DNA of 64,000 bases, from NCBI GenBank assembly GCA_009103225.1, contig RHPI01003788.1:3071-67070 (forward strand). Reading direction: 5' to 3'. Numbering within the stretch: position 1 is the stretch's first letter; every line of letters begins with the position of its first letter. The notes below the pieces were generated by a model. It was not told the origin of the DNA. It ran no database searches and was given only the letters and a program-made list of their open reading frames with translations. Source of the stretch: Chlorokybus atmophyticus (Eukaryota > Streptophyta > Chlorokybophyceae > Chlorokybales > Chlorokybaceae). A program made the position numbers and the translations under genes. Positions 34,535-44,534 of this stretch are shown here, in pieces.

Positions 34535-35040
34535 AGGAGCTTTGCCATCAACGGCACGACTGCTGCTGCTGCTGTGCCGAAGTCGGCAAAAGTGCTACTG
34601 TGCCGAAGACGGCAAAAGCGCTGCTTTGCCGAAGTCGGCAGAAGTGCTATTGTGCCAAAAACGGCAGGATCGTTGCTGTGCCGAAGACGGTAGGATCGCT
34701 GCTGTGCCGAAGTCGGCAGAAGTGCTATTGTGCCGAAAACGGCATAAGCGCTGCTGTGCCGAAGACGGTGGGGTCGCAGCTGTGCCGAAGACGGCAAAAG
34801 CGCAGCTGTGCCGAAGACGTTAGAAGTACTGCTGTGCCGAGGTCGGCCCAACGCAGTTTGCCCTGTCAGCGGCAGTAACCAGCTTGTGCCGGCTGACAGA
34901 TGGTGACTTACGATCCTCTGCCGGCACAAAGCGACTTGTGCCGTCTTGGGAGAAGAACTGCTCGCAGAGCTCGAAGGCAGGTGCCGCTGACGGCACAACT
35001 GGCTTGTGCCTAGAATGGATTCTGCTGCAGGCGCCGTGTG
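34535..35040. repeat. Element A right subterminal repeats
   Basis: About ten tandem units of gtgccgaag(t/a)cggcaaaagtgctgc-type sequence (34570-34850), followed by dispersed gtgccg/cggcac dyads and the terminal repeat CTGCAGGCGCCGTGTG. Element B keeps the same region with fewer tandem units (59095-59437). The motif core is shared with the left end. Confidence 0.8.
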
Positions 35041-35590
35041 TTGATGGTTTCAAAAAGCGTCACGGCATCAAGGCTTATGCATTGCATGGAGAGGCAGGAG
35101 ATGTTACACAGCATGCTGTGCTTGTGTACATGGTGTGCTAATCTGCACGCGCACGCACGCACGCACGCGCAGGTACGCATGCACGCAAATCAGCTTACTC
35201 ATACGTGCGCATGTATGTATGTGTGAGCTGTGCTGATCATCATAACAAGCAGGTACTTACATGGTGGTTGTGTGCATTCACTTCAAGGACATGCATCTGA
35301 TCTGCACGCATGCGCGCGCGCGCGCATGCGTGCGCGTGCATGTATGTGTGTGATGTGCTGAGTTCCAGTTCAATGGCATGCAGGTGGTTGTATGCATTCA
35401 ATTATGGTCATGTATCTGATCTGCGTGCACGCGCACGCGCGCGCATGCATGCGCGTGCGCGTGCGTGTGTGATGTGCTAAGGTCCCGTTCAATGGCATGC
35501 AGGTGTTTGCGTGGTGGTTGTGTGCATTCAATTATGGTCATGCATCTGATCTGCGTGCATGCGTGCGCACATGTCTGAACTGTGCTGATT
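35041..35590 (+). repeat. Tigger-1 middle part with three tandem exon/intron fragments
   Basis: Begins with the transposase linker (DGFKKRHGIKAYALHGEAGDV, 35044-35106). Then about three units of 115-120 bp follow (about 35240-35590). Each holds a decayed copy of ggcatgcaggtgtttgc plus tggttgtgtgcattcaat, and a long alternating purine/pyrimidine run of gcgcgc/tgcatg type. The last unit leads into the real exon (QVFTRWLCAFNEDMRRANRQ). The exon that should carry the first catalytic Asp (NxDE motif) is not found. Confidence 0.65.
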
Positions 35591-36620
35591 TTCAGCAATG
35601 GCATGCAGGTGTTTACACGGTGGTTATGTGCGTTCAATGAGGATATGCGCCGTGCCAATCGACAAGTGCTGGTGCTCATGGACAACGCAGCAACGCACAT
35701 CTGCGCGCAAGCCAAGTCGGGGACAAAAGGCAGCTTCAAGTCTCTCATTATGTCTCACCTGACCGTTGTGTTCTTGCCTCCAAACACAACATCAGTCATT
35801 CAACCCTTGGATGCGGGCATAATTGCTGCATTCAAGATGAGGTAAGGTTTGACATCATGTGAGCAAAGCACGTTACTTTGTGAGGATATGTTCGAGTCTT
35901 ACGCATTGCTACGCAGGTACAAGAAGAAGTTGGTTGCGCACATGCTTGCAGAGTTTGACGCCAACCCCACTTCCGACCTCAGCAAAACCAAAGTGGATGT
36001 GCGCGACGCCGTCATGTGGAGCCGTGAAGCTTGGATGGAGCTCACTCCTTCTACCATACGCAATTGCTGGCGCAAGAGCAAGGTTATTCCTGCCGATTGG
36101 TGTGCTGATGCAATCAATGACAACCTCAACGCCCCATCCATTCGTCGCGTCCATGACGCCAAGGTATGTATGCTTAGTTGGTGGTTATTGCTAGAACAAT
36201 GCTTGTGCCAACATTGGTAACTTGCATTGCTACTGCGCGTAGGAGTTGGATGATTTGCAGCAACTCATGTCGCGGATGAAGCTTCCAGCATCAGATTCAA
36301 TCAGCGCCGAGGAGTTTGTGGACATGGATGAGACATTGCCCACGGAGGCAACAGCAACGGATGCTGAAATACTGGCATCTGTTGGTCTCGGGCCATTGTC
36401 CGATGATGAAAAAGATGAGGAAGGTAAGTGATGGTGTGGTGCCTGCACTATATGCAATTGCATGATAGCGGTTGTACATGTTGCTAAGACTAGCATGCAC
36501 AGATGACCCTGACAGTTAGCCCCCTCATGCGCGGACATTGAGAGAAGCGATGCAACATGTGGATGCACTTGACGCTTTTATCATCAAAGCTTCTGAAGAC
36601 TTCAATCAAATGGAGCAGAT
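35591..36620 (+). pseudogene. Tigger-1 transposase, DDE C-terminal exons
   Basis: The catalytic DDE_1 domain: VLVLMDNAATH (second Asp), VVFLPPNTTSVIQPLDAGIIAAFK (third Asp), then KKKLVAHMLAEF, RDAVMWSREAWMEL and TIRNCWRKSKVIP. Introns are short and canonical: 35842-35916, 36164-36242, 36424-36502. The last part is acidic, with TAG at 36517-36519 (DPDS|PPHARTLREAM) in an open frame, and ends at 36620 where gypsy-1 is inserted. The frame resumes at 44539. It is inactive because the first Asp exon is missing and two large elements are inserted. Confidence 0.85.
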
Positions 36621-37546
36621 TGTAACGCGGCTAGTAGTTATACTCCAAGTAAAGTGCTTGGGAAATTACATGTGTATATATGCAAGTGTGCATACATATA
36701 AAAAGTTTACAACAAGTATATGTGCTTGTTGCCAACAATGTGTTGGTCAAGTAATTATGAATTAATTGATTATTGTTTAGTCATAAAGTACCGTCCCCTT
36801 GCGACTACCGCAAATATGCGGTAGGAATTGTCTGATGCACTGCCAGCACCGCAAATGCTCACGTGAGTCTCGCGTCACGCGGCAAGTCGCGCGCGGCAGC
36901 CATGCGGCGTTACTGTTAGCGCGGTAGGCGTCACGCCGAGGGCGCGACGACGCGCTACAGTACTTGCCGCTAAGCTACAGCCAAGAAGGCTCTAGAATAA
37001 TTCGAGAACAATTAGTAAATACACTAGTTGTCTCTAGAAGATGTGTCTTATGTGGCCATAAGATATGGCACAAGATACATAAGAGAAACCTATGAGGTCC
37101 TCTTGCAATCTCATTGGTTGATCACACTTAAGGGTGAGAAACCCCTAAATATTTTTGGTGTGGACATGTGGTAGGTGTGCGTGTGAACACTTGCCACAAG
37201 TTGGTTGGCCGCCTTAGATTACACTAGGGTCCGAACGTGGCACCATTTGGTGGAGACCACAACCCTTGAGGAGTAGATAAGCCACAAGGGTATATAAGTG
37301 AGCTAGTATGAGAGGCCAAGGCATTTGTGCTTGAGTTGGTGGCATTGCCTTGGTGTGCGCGCTCGTGTGGGTCATCCTAGTGGGGTGTTCGGGTGAGAGG
37401 CCATTCAAGGGGGTGCCAAGCTTCTTCAACCTCAAGGTGTGTTGCTTGTCCTCGTGTAACACTTGTGTGTGTGAGTGCGTGCACAAGGTAGAGTGCATAA
37501 CCTTCTTCGGTGAGAGCTAAGTGCTCAAGCCTAGGGTGGCGTTACA
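36621..37546 (+). repeat. Gypsy-1 5' LTR
   Basis: 926 bp from TGTAACGCGG to GGCGTTACA. Segment 36794-36858 is inverted relative to the 3' LTR. Compared with that LTR it lacks about 33 bp after gcaagtcgcgcg and a short ctcgccgag copy. A TATA-like tatataag at about 37290 is a candidate promoter element. Confidence 0.93.
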
Positions 37547-37547
37547 T

Positions 37548-37559
37548 TGGTATCGGAGC
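37548..37559 (+). other. Gypsy-1 primer-binding site
   Basis: TGGTATCGGAGC, one base inside the 5' LTR, matches the initiator tRNA-Met primer site (TGGTATCAGAGC) with one change. Confidence 0.85.
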
Positions 37560-37652
37560 TAAGGCTAAGATTGTGGGGAACCTTTGGGTTTGTGGGCCTA
37601 TCTGGAGTTGCTTAGAGGGCACTTATTGAAGTTTGTGTGTGCTAAGGGCACT

Positions 37653-38903
37653 ATGGCGGAAGTTAGCTCCAACTCGGGCAATGTTGCTCAAGGCATCCTC
37701 GCCGCTCAATTCATGAGCATGAACTTGAGTGGAGGGACGCCGGAGGGAGCGGCGCATGACCCCATGAAGGCGGCACCGTTGACCAAGCCATCGTTTGAGG
37801 AGTTGAACACCTCATGGAAGGCCACGTTTAACAACATCGCCATGGGCACGGCGGCGCAAAAGGCCGAGGGGTTTAAGACGCTTGTTTGTTGGCTCGCGAG
37901 GGAGCAAGCACGCATGTATCGCTTGGAGCTTTGCGTGGGGGCTATGAGACATATGGCACCGCATGACTCACTCCTTGTGCGTGTGGGTAGGCTCGAGGAC
38001 AAGATAGTGGAGCTTGAAGGAGATCTCTCCACATGGCGTGCCAAAGTTGGGGCGCAAGAGGAGGCTCTCAAGCATCACAACACGAGCCGGTTGGTGAACA
38101 AGCCCAAGAACTTCTCCGGCGAGAAGGGGCAAAGCATCGACGCATGGTTGCAACAAATGGAGGCGTACTTGTCAAGCACGCCGACCTCGGAGTGGGTCAA
38201 GGTGGGGATGGCATTCTTGGAGGCCGACCCGCTCACTATTTGGTACCATGCTCAAGGGCCACTAACCGAGGAGCTCAAGTATAGTTGGATGCATTTCAAG
38301 AAGGCGTTGCAAGACCAATACCTTCCCATCGACCCCGTGCAAGATGCACGCGACAAGCTTGAAGAACTCAAGATGTCGGGGTCGGCGGAGGAGTATGCAC
38401 GCCGCTTCAAACTCCTCGTGGCCAAGATCCGTGCGGGAGGAGGCCAAATGAGCAGCGACGAGATGGTGCACAAGTTCAAGCGTGGGCTTAACGCCAAGCC
38501 ACAAGGCATGCAAACGGTGTATCAAAACATCAAGACCGGCAAGCCATGGGAAGGGGCGGAGTTTGACCTCCTCGTCGCGGCTACTTTGAAAGCGGCGAGG
38601 GCACTTAACACCGTCAACAAGAGAGGGAGAGAGGAGGGAGAGAGAGATCCTACTCCTCGCGGCGATGGCTCGAAGAAGGGCAAGTTCGTCAAGGGCAAAG
38701 GCAAGGGTAAGGAGCCCTTCAAGCCCAACGGCCACTCCAAGTCAAAGGGCAAGGAGCCGGCGAAGAAGAAGGACAACTACACCCCCCTGAACCTCTCCAT
38801 GGACGAGAAGGCCAAGCTCTTCAAGGAGGGCAAGTGTCTCCTTTGCAAGAAGCCCGGTCACCGTCTCGCGGAGTGCCCCGACAAGCCTAGCACTATCAAA
38901 TAG
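37653..38903 (+). CDS. Gypsy-1 gag
   Basis: Capsid and nucleocapsid precursor, 416 codons from ATG at 37653 (MAEVSSNSG; an upstream in-frame start at 37584 lies in the leader and is less likely). A helical N-terminus is followed by a Retrotrans_gag domain (KPKNFSGEKGQSIDAWLQQMEAYL to EYARRFKLLVAKIRAGG...DEMVHKFKRGL). Then come a Lys-rich basic linker and a CCHC knuckle (CLLCKKPGHRLAEC) close to the end. It stops at a TAG (38901-38903); pol follows in the same frame. Confidence 0.9.
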   Translation: MAEVSSNSGNVAQGILAAQFMSMNLSGGTPEGAAHDPMKAAPLTKPSFEELNTSWKATFNNIAMGTAAQKAEGFKTLVCWLAREQARMYRLELCVGAMRHMAPHDSLLVRVGRLEDKIVELEGDLSTWRAKVGAQEEALKHHNTSRLVNKPKNFSGEKGQSIDAWLQQMEAYLSSTPTSEWVKVGMAFLEADPLTIWYHAQGPLTEELKYSWMHFKKALQDQYLPIDPVQDARDKLEELKMSGSAEEYARRFKLLVAKIRAGGGQMSSDEMVHKFKRGLNAKPQGMQTVYQNIKTGKPWEGAEFDLLVAATLKAARALNTVNKRGREEGERDPTPRGDGSKKGKFVKGKGKGKEPFKPNGHSKSKGKEPAKKKDNYTPLNLSMDEKAKLFKEGKCLLCKKPGHRLAECPDKPSTIK

Positions 38904-39560
38904 GAATTCGGGGTGGCTAAGGTAGTAGCGGTAGCTACAAATACACCACGTGTTGGCTTTATAAATAAGTTTCCATTTGCTTGTGATGTAGCTTTGGACT
39001 TTGAATGCATGGGATTGCATGTGGTGAGTGAGTTGAATGAAGCGCATGCAAATGTGCTCGTGTATGTGCCTCCTTTCAAGTTGAAAACGGCCATACAAAA
39101 GTACTTGGATCACAAGCGTGATAACCCAAGTACGAGAGCAATTGTTCTCACGCCGATATACAAGGGCACTTGGTCGGCAATGCTAAAGACCTTCGTAAGA
39201 TACAAGGTCTTGTCCAAGGAAGAAACGGGCATCAATAAGCCATCAATCATGTGGCATGACGACCTTAGTCACCGTGTTCAAGAAGAGCAAGAAGAAGAGT
39301 CTCTACTATGGGTACTTGATGGCAACATGCTTGGTAGGAATGTGGGTGTACTTGTAGACACCGGCACGGTGTGCAACTTTATAGATATAAGGTTGTTGAA
39401 CCGTGCAATGGTACGCATGAAAGCTTGTCCTGACAAGTTTGCCACCATTGATGGTACGCCTATATCGGTGCTCGGCCAAGTTGAGCTTCAAGTCAACATA
39501 GGCAACTACTCTAGTAAGGTGTTGCTTCGTGTTGTGGACATGAGAATGCAAGGCATTTAA
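38904..39560 (+). pseudogene. Gypsy-1 protease region of pol
   Basis: Continues in the gag frame directly after its TAG. The aspartic protease signature is VGVLVDTGTVCNFID (catalytic Asp codon at 39357). The second conserved block, VILG.NW, falls at 39561-39581 but has TAA on either side of VILG (39558-39560 and 39573-39575), so the frame is closed there unless read through. Confidence 0.8.
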
Positions 39561-39584
39561 GTGATCCTAGGCTAAAATTGGCAA

Positions 39585-40414
39585 TTGCGTTCACGTGCAA
39601 TACTAGATGCGGGCAAGAAAGTGTGCACCGTGTTTAGGGGAGAGCACAAGTATGAGATTTCGGTGTCACAACGAAAGATCCCATCTAGGGGGTGTGCGCA
39701 CAAGCGCGTGGTTGCTTTGGTAAGCTACCACCCCGACGGGGAAGAAGGCCTCGTTAGTGAAGCTTGTGGTGCACAACACGCGGGGAGTGCTTCTACAAAT
39801 GAGGAGCAAGAGCTCCACCCTATTGTTGTCAACAACATGGACGTGTTTAAAGATGAACTACCCTCACTCCCACCGGAGCGTGACATTTGGCATACAGTAC
39901 CCCTCAAGGATGAGAACAAAGTGCCTCCATCAAGGCCTTTGTATAGGCTAAGCCCGGTTGAGTACGCGGAAATGGAGAAGCAAATCTCAATGCTACTTGA
40001 GAAGAAGTTAATTGAGCCTAGCTTCTCGCCGTATGCGGCACCAATCTTGTTTGTTCCAAAGCCTCACAAGAGTGGTTTACGCATGTGCATAGACTACCGA
40101 GCTTTGAACAACAACACCGTGAAGAACAAGTATCCCATCCCACGGATTGATGACTTGTTCGATCAATTGGGCAAGGCAAGGTGTTTAGTGCATTGGACTT
40201 GACGGCGGGGTACCATCAAATTAGGATTACCAAAGAGGATATTCCTAAGACCGCCTTTAGGACACCTAAGGGACACTTTCAATATAAAGTGTTGCCCTTT
40301 GGTTTGACCAATGCACCCGCTACTTTTCAAGCGGTGATGAACCACATTCTTGCTCCCTACATCAACAAGTTTGTGCTTGTATATCTAGATGACATTTTGG
40401 TGTATAGAGAATGA
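39585..40414 (+). pseudogene. Gypsy-1 reverse transcriptase (two frames)
   Basis: Motifs: [38 protein letters not shown]...[42 protein letters not shown]; then after a 1-nt deletion near 40175, [37 protein letters not shown] and VLVYLDDILVY (catalytic YLDD) follow. A 1-nt insertion near 40411 returns the frame to that of gag. Confidence 0.9.
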
Positions 40415-41986
40415 GGACGAGCATTCTAAGCATCTCCAACTAGTGTTTGACACACTACGCAAGCACAAGTTCTATGCTTGCTTAGAGAAATGTCGCTTCT
40501 TTCAAGAAGAGGTGTTGTTTCTTGGTCACGTTGTTGGTAATGGCACCTTCAAGGCCGACCCTACAAAGGTAGGTGTAGTGAAGGAATGGCCTTCACCGAA
40601 AAATGTGTCCAACTTGCGGTCATTCTTAGGCCTTGCCAACTACTTTAGGCGCTTCATCCTAGGGTACTCGGCCAAAGCAACGCCGCTCACTAAGTTGTTG
40701 AGCAAGGACATCAAATGGAGTTGGGGAGAGACACAACAACGAGCCTTTGATGGCATCAAAAATGCATTAGTGAATGCACCGGTGTTGCAAATGCCGGACT
40801 TCTCCCAACCCTTTGAGGTGGTGAGCGATGCTAGCTTGCACGGCACCGGTGCGGTGTTGTTGCAAGATGGACATCCCGTTGCTTTCGAGTCACACAAGTT
40901 TAGTGACGCCGAGCGCAACTACACCACAACCGAGCAAGAATTGCTTGGTGTAATAAACGCCTTGTGGAAATGGCGTTGTTACTTAGAGGGGGTGAAGTTC
41001 AAGGTTGTAACCGACCACAATCCCCTCATCTACCTTCCCCAACAACCCAACTTGTCTCGAAGACAAGCACGGTGGGCGGAGTTCCTATCGCGCTTTGACT
41101 TTGAGTGGGAGTATAGGCTGGGGAGGATCAATGTTGCGGACCCTCTAAGTAGAGTGCCCGCCATGCTCTTAAGCTTTGGGGCAAAAGCTTTAACCATTGC
41201 GGTTGTGACAAGGTCACAAGTGCAAGAAACGGGTGAAGCTAGTGCAAGAGAGCCCACTAGCTTGGAAGCTAGAATAGCAAGTGCTTACCTCATGAACCAA
41301 TGGTTCAAGGACTTAGACAAGAACGAACTAGTCCAACAAGGCAACTATGGGTACAAGGGTGAGGCGGTAGTGGTGCCGGATGAGCCGGGCCTTCGAGTGG
41401 CGTGCATGAGCGAGATGCATGACTCTCCCTACCGAGGGCACTTTGGCATTAAGAAAACCATCAAGCTTGCACAAAGAAGCTATTGGTGGCCTTCACTGTC
41501 AAGTGACATTGAGGCATATGTGAAGACATGTGACTCATGTCAACGCAACAAGTCCATCAATGCACGCAAGGGTGGCTTGCTTGTACCTCTACCCGTGCCC
41601 GATGACACGTGGGAGAGCGTGAGCATGGACTTGATTACGGAGCTACCCAAGACAAAGCATGGCAACACGGCCATTGTTGTCTTTGTGGATAGGATGAGCA
41701 AGATGGCTCACTTTGCCGCATGTAAGACGGTAATCAATGCGGTTGAGTTTGCTAGGTTGTTCATAGTAAACGTGCTTAAGCTCCATGGACTCCCCAAGGA
41801 GTTGATCTTGGATAGAGACCCGAGATTCACGGGAGCATTTTGGAAGAGTGTGTGTGAGACACTAGGGATTAAACAATCCATGTCCACCGCATACCATCCT
41901 CAAAGTGATGGGCAAACGGAGAGGATGAATAGAAACTTGGAACAAGCCTTGCGACACTATGTGTCGGCAAGTCAAGACAATTGGGA
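40411..41986 (+). pseudogene. Gypsy-1 RNase H and integrase N-terminal part
   Basis: RNase H: EVVSDASLHGTGAVLLQ, a TTEQELLG helix with catalytic Glu, and FKVVTDHNPLIYL. A linker with AVVTRSQVQ follows, then the integrase zinc domain (HDSPYRGHFGI ... CDSCQRNKS). The integrase core is SMDLITELP (first Asp), ILDRDPRFTGAFW (second Asp) and AYHPQSDGQTERMNRNLEQ (Glu). The frame is cut at 41986 after ASQDNWD by a solo LTR and resumes at 42664. Confidence 0.92.
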
Positions 41987-42658
41987 TGTAACAGTCAAGG
42001 CCAAATTCTGTGATTTTCATGGCCGTTTTAGGCCTTATCTGTAAGGTACATGTTTTTAATGAATTGTGGCGGATATCGGCGAGTTATGAGTCTGCCGCGG
42101 ATATCGACCGGGGCCCCAAGACCAGTCCGGAAGGTGCCAGAAAACGGAGGGCCAGTCGAGAAGGGCTCGACCAGATTTCTGGAAGGGCCTGGCGCCAAGT
42201 AGTATAACTTGACCATTTGAGCAGCAAATTAGGAGATCTTTGGTGCGTCGGAAAGGTCTAGAAGTGTACTACAAGATTCTGCAAGAATATCTTAGCTTCT
42301 AGTTCCGTCTAGCGCTAGAATCGTCTAGACAGTAGCATGTGCAGGCTGGTAGGTATAAAAGTGACATTCTACAATTTGCAATAGAACCTTTAGCTCCCTA
42401 GTTTCTGGTGTGCAAGCTTGGTGGTGGCTAGCAGGGGTTGCTAGCGTGTGTCCACCGGTGTGTGCTTGCTTGTGTGACAATCCAAGGCGCTACACAAGTC
42501 GGTGTGTAGCTTCGAGCGCATGCGCGTGCGTACGCGAGTGGCGGGGCGCGCGTGTGTGCTTGGCAGAGGGGGCAAGGTTCCGGTGTGAATACCGTGTCTT
42601 AGTGAGAGGGTTGTTGATTGGACCAACTCATAGGTGACAAGGCACGAGCACCGTCACA
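41987..42658 (+). mobile_element. Solo LTR in gypsy-1 integrase
   Basis: 672 bp, TGTAACAGTC to CACCGTCACA, flanked by 5-bp target duplications tggga (41982-41986 and 42659-42663). It belongs to the family of the gypsy-2 LTR at 12340-13001 (opposite strand). Removing it with one tggga joins DNWD to ELLDVVEFGMN, the expected integrase continuation. A solo LTR implies a full element once inserted here and then recombined away. Confidence 0.92.
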
Positions 42659-42663
42659 TGGGA

Positions 42664-43357
42664 TGAGCTACTAGATGTAGTGGAGTTCGGTATGAACTCG
42701 GCCTATCAAGAGTCACTGAAGGATAGTCCCTTCTTCTTGAACTATGGCAAACATCCTTGTGCGCCTAGTGAGAAGATTTCCGGCAAGAAGGCAAGGGCAC
42801 CGGCAGCCGGAGAGCTTGCCGCACGCATACAAGATGCGCTAAGCAAAGCCAAGGCCGCCATGAAGAGTGCTCAAGGCCGTAAAAAGTACTTTGCCGACAA
42901 GGATCGCCGGGAAGTAGTGTTTAGTGTTGGGCAACAAGTGTTGCTTAGCACGAAAAACATTACGATCAAGAGTCGGGGAAGTAAGAAGCTTCTACCCAAG
43001 TGGATTGGCCCTTTCGAGGTGCTGAATCCCGTGGGCGCCGTGGCGTATAAGCTTCGCCTCCCGGAGCACTTTAAGATACATGATGTGTTTCATATGTCGT
43101 TGCTAAGGGAGTACAAGAGTGATGGTAGAGTCCAACCCCCACCCCTACCGGAGCTGGTAGATGGTGAGTGGGAGTATGAGGTAGAGGCGATAATGGCGCG
43201 CCATCCTCGTGGAAGGAACCGTTCTCCCGAGTACCTCGTACAATGGAAGGGCTATGGTGTTGAACACAACTCGTGGGTCTTGGAGAGAGACTTGACAAAT
43301 TGTCAAGAGTTGTTGCAAGAGTTCCTTGCAACTCATGGAGACCTTACCCAAGCCTAG
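42664..43357 (+). pseudogene. Gypsy-1 integrase C-terminus and chromodomain
   Basis: Continues integrase (VEFGMNSAYQESLKDSPFFLNYGKHP), then the GPFEVL segment (LPKWIGPFEVLNPVGAVAYKLRLPE), then a chromodomain (YEVEAIMARHPRGRN, YLVQWKGYGVEHNSWV, ending ELLQEFLATHGDL). Chromodomains target such elements to modified histones. TAG at 43355-43357 follows directly and is the natural end. Confidence 0.92.
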
Positions 43358-43529
43358 CTACCCCGTAGCGTAGCTAACACGCCCTTTCATATATGTGCAC
43401 AAAGCGTGCGCAACCCCATGCCAAACCTATTAAGTAAGGGTGCACCCACGAGGGGCAACCGTGAGGGTTGGCCACCTTCATGTCTCGTTGCTTTTCAATC
43501 TTAGTTTGTGACGGAGACCGTCACAAAAT

Positions 43530-43542
43530 AGGTGGGGAGGAG
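43530..43542 (+). other. Gypsy-1 polypurine tract
   Basis: aggtggggaggag directly before the 3' LTR; it would prime plus-strand synthesis. Confidence 0.75.
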
Positions 43543-44534
43543 TGTAACGCGGCTAGTAGTTATACTCCAAGTTAAGTGCTTGGGAAATCACATGTGTATA
43601 TATGCAAGTGTGCATACATATAATAAGTTTACAACAAGTATATGTGCTTGTTGCCAACAATGTGTTGGTCAAGTAATTATGAATTAATTGATTATTGTTT
43701 AGTCATAAAGTACCGCATATTTGCGGTGCTGGCAGTGCATCAGACGATTCCTACCGCATATTTGCGGTAGTTGCAAGGGGACCTCGGCGAGCACCGCAAG
43801 TGCTCACGTGAGTCTCGCGTCACGCGGCAAGTCGCGCGACTTGCAGTCACAGTCAAGCGGCAAGTCGCGCGCGGCAGCCATGCGGCGTTACTGTTAGCGC
43901 GGTAGGCGTCACGCCGAGGCTCGCCGAGGGCGCGACGACGCGCTACAGTACTTGCCGCTAAGCTACAGCCAAGAAGGCTCTAGAATAATTCGAGAACAAT
44001 TAGTAAGTACACTAGTTGTCTCTAGAAGATGTGTCTTATGTGGCCATAAGATATGGCACAAGATACATAAGAGAAACCTATGAGGTCCTCTTGCAATCTC
44101 ATTGGTTGATCACACTTAAGGGTGAGAAACCCTTAAATATTATTGGTGTGGACATGTGGTAGGTGTGCGTGTGAACACTTGCCACAAGTTGGTTGGCCGC
44201 CTTAGATTACACTAGGGTCCGAACGTGGCACCATTTGGTGGAGACCACAACCCTTGAGGAGTAGATAAGCCACAAGGGTATATAAGTGAGCTAGTATGAG
44301 AGGCCAAGGCATTTGTGCTTGAGTTGGTGGCATTGCCTTGGTGTGCGCGCTCGTGTGGGTCATCCTAGTGGGGTGTTCGGGTGAGAGGCCATTCAAGGGG
44401 GTGCCAAGCTTCTTCAACCTCAAGGTGTGTTGCTTGTCCTCGTGTAACACTTGTGTGTGTGAGTGCGTGCACAAGGTAGAGTGCATAACCTTCTTTGGTG
44501 AGAGCTAAGTGCTCAAGCCTAGGGTGGCGTTACA
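43543..44534 (+). repeat. Gypsy-1 3' LTR
   Basis: 992 bp, same ends as the 5' LTR. Block 43715-43781 is the reverse complement of 36794-36858 in the 5' LTR; the rest is collinear with scattered substitutions and two short extra copies of local sequence. Confidence 0.93.

Larger units (their letters stand above)
24101..35040 (+). mobile_element. CACTA-like (EnSpm) DNA transposon A, 10.9 kb, intact ends
   Basis: Terminal inverted repeats of 16 bp, CACATGGCGCCTGCAG at 24101 and its complement with one mismatch ending at 35040. A 3-bp target duplication ttg (24098-24100, 35041-35043) is the length used by CACTA elements. Subterminal palindromic repeats lie at both ends. Three genes are seen: a tnp2-type transposase (plus), a zinc-finger/coiled-coil gene (minus) and a SAM-domain gene (plus). 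Element B at 53348-59437 shares the ends and the right part. Insertion broke the Tigger-1 transposase; deleting the element with one ttg restores that frame. Confidence 0.9.
36621..44534 (+). mobile_element. Gypsy-1: chromodomain Ty3/gypsy retrotransposon
   Basis: About 7.9 kb, with LTRs at 36621-37546 and 43543-44534 (termini TGTAACGC/GCGTTACA) and a 4-bp target duplication agat (36617-36620, 44535-44538). A primer-binding site follows the 5' LTR and a purine tract precedes the 3' LTR. The gene order gag, protease, RT, RNase H, integrase, chromodomain identifies a chromovirus. The LTRs are nearly identical apart from an inverted block and small indels, so insertion was fairly recent. The copy is dead: stops, two compensating frameshifts and a solo LTR in integrase. 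Confidence 0.95.

Noticed and set aside
40177-40414. Programmed frameshift in gypsy-1 RT
   Set aside because: The two one-base changes compensate each other and fall inside the conserved RT domain, so mutation in this copy is more likely than a programmed shift.
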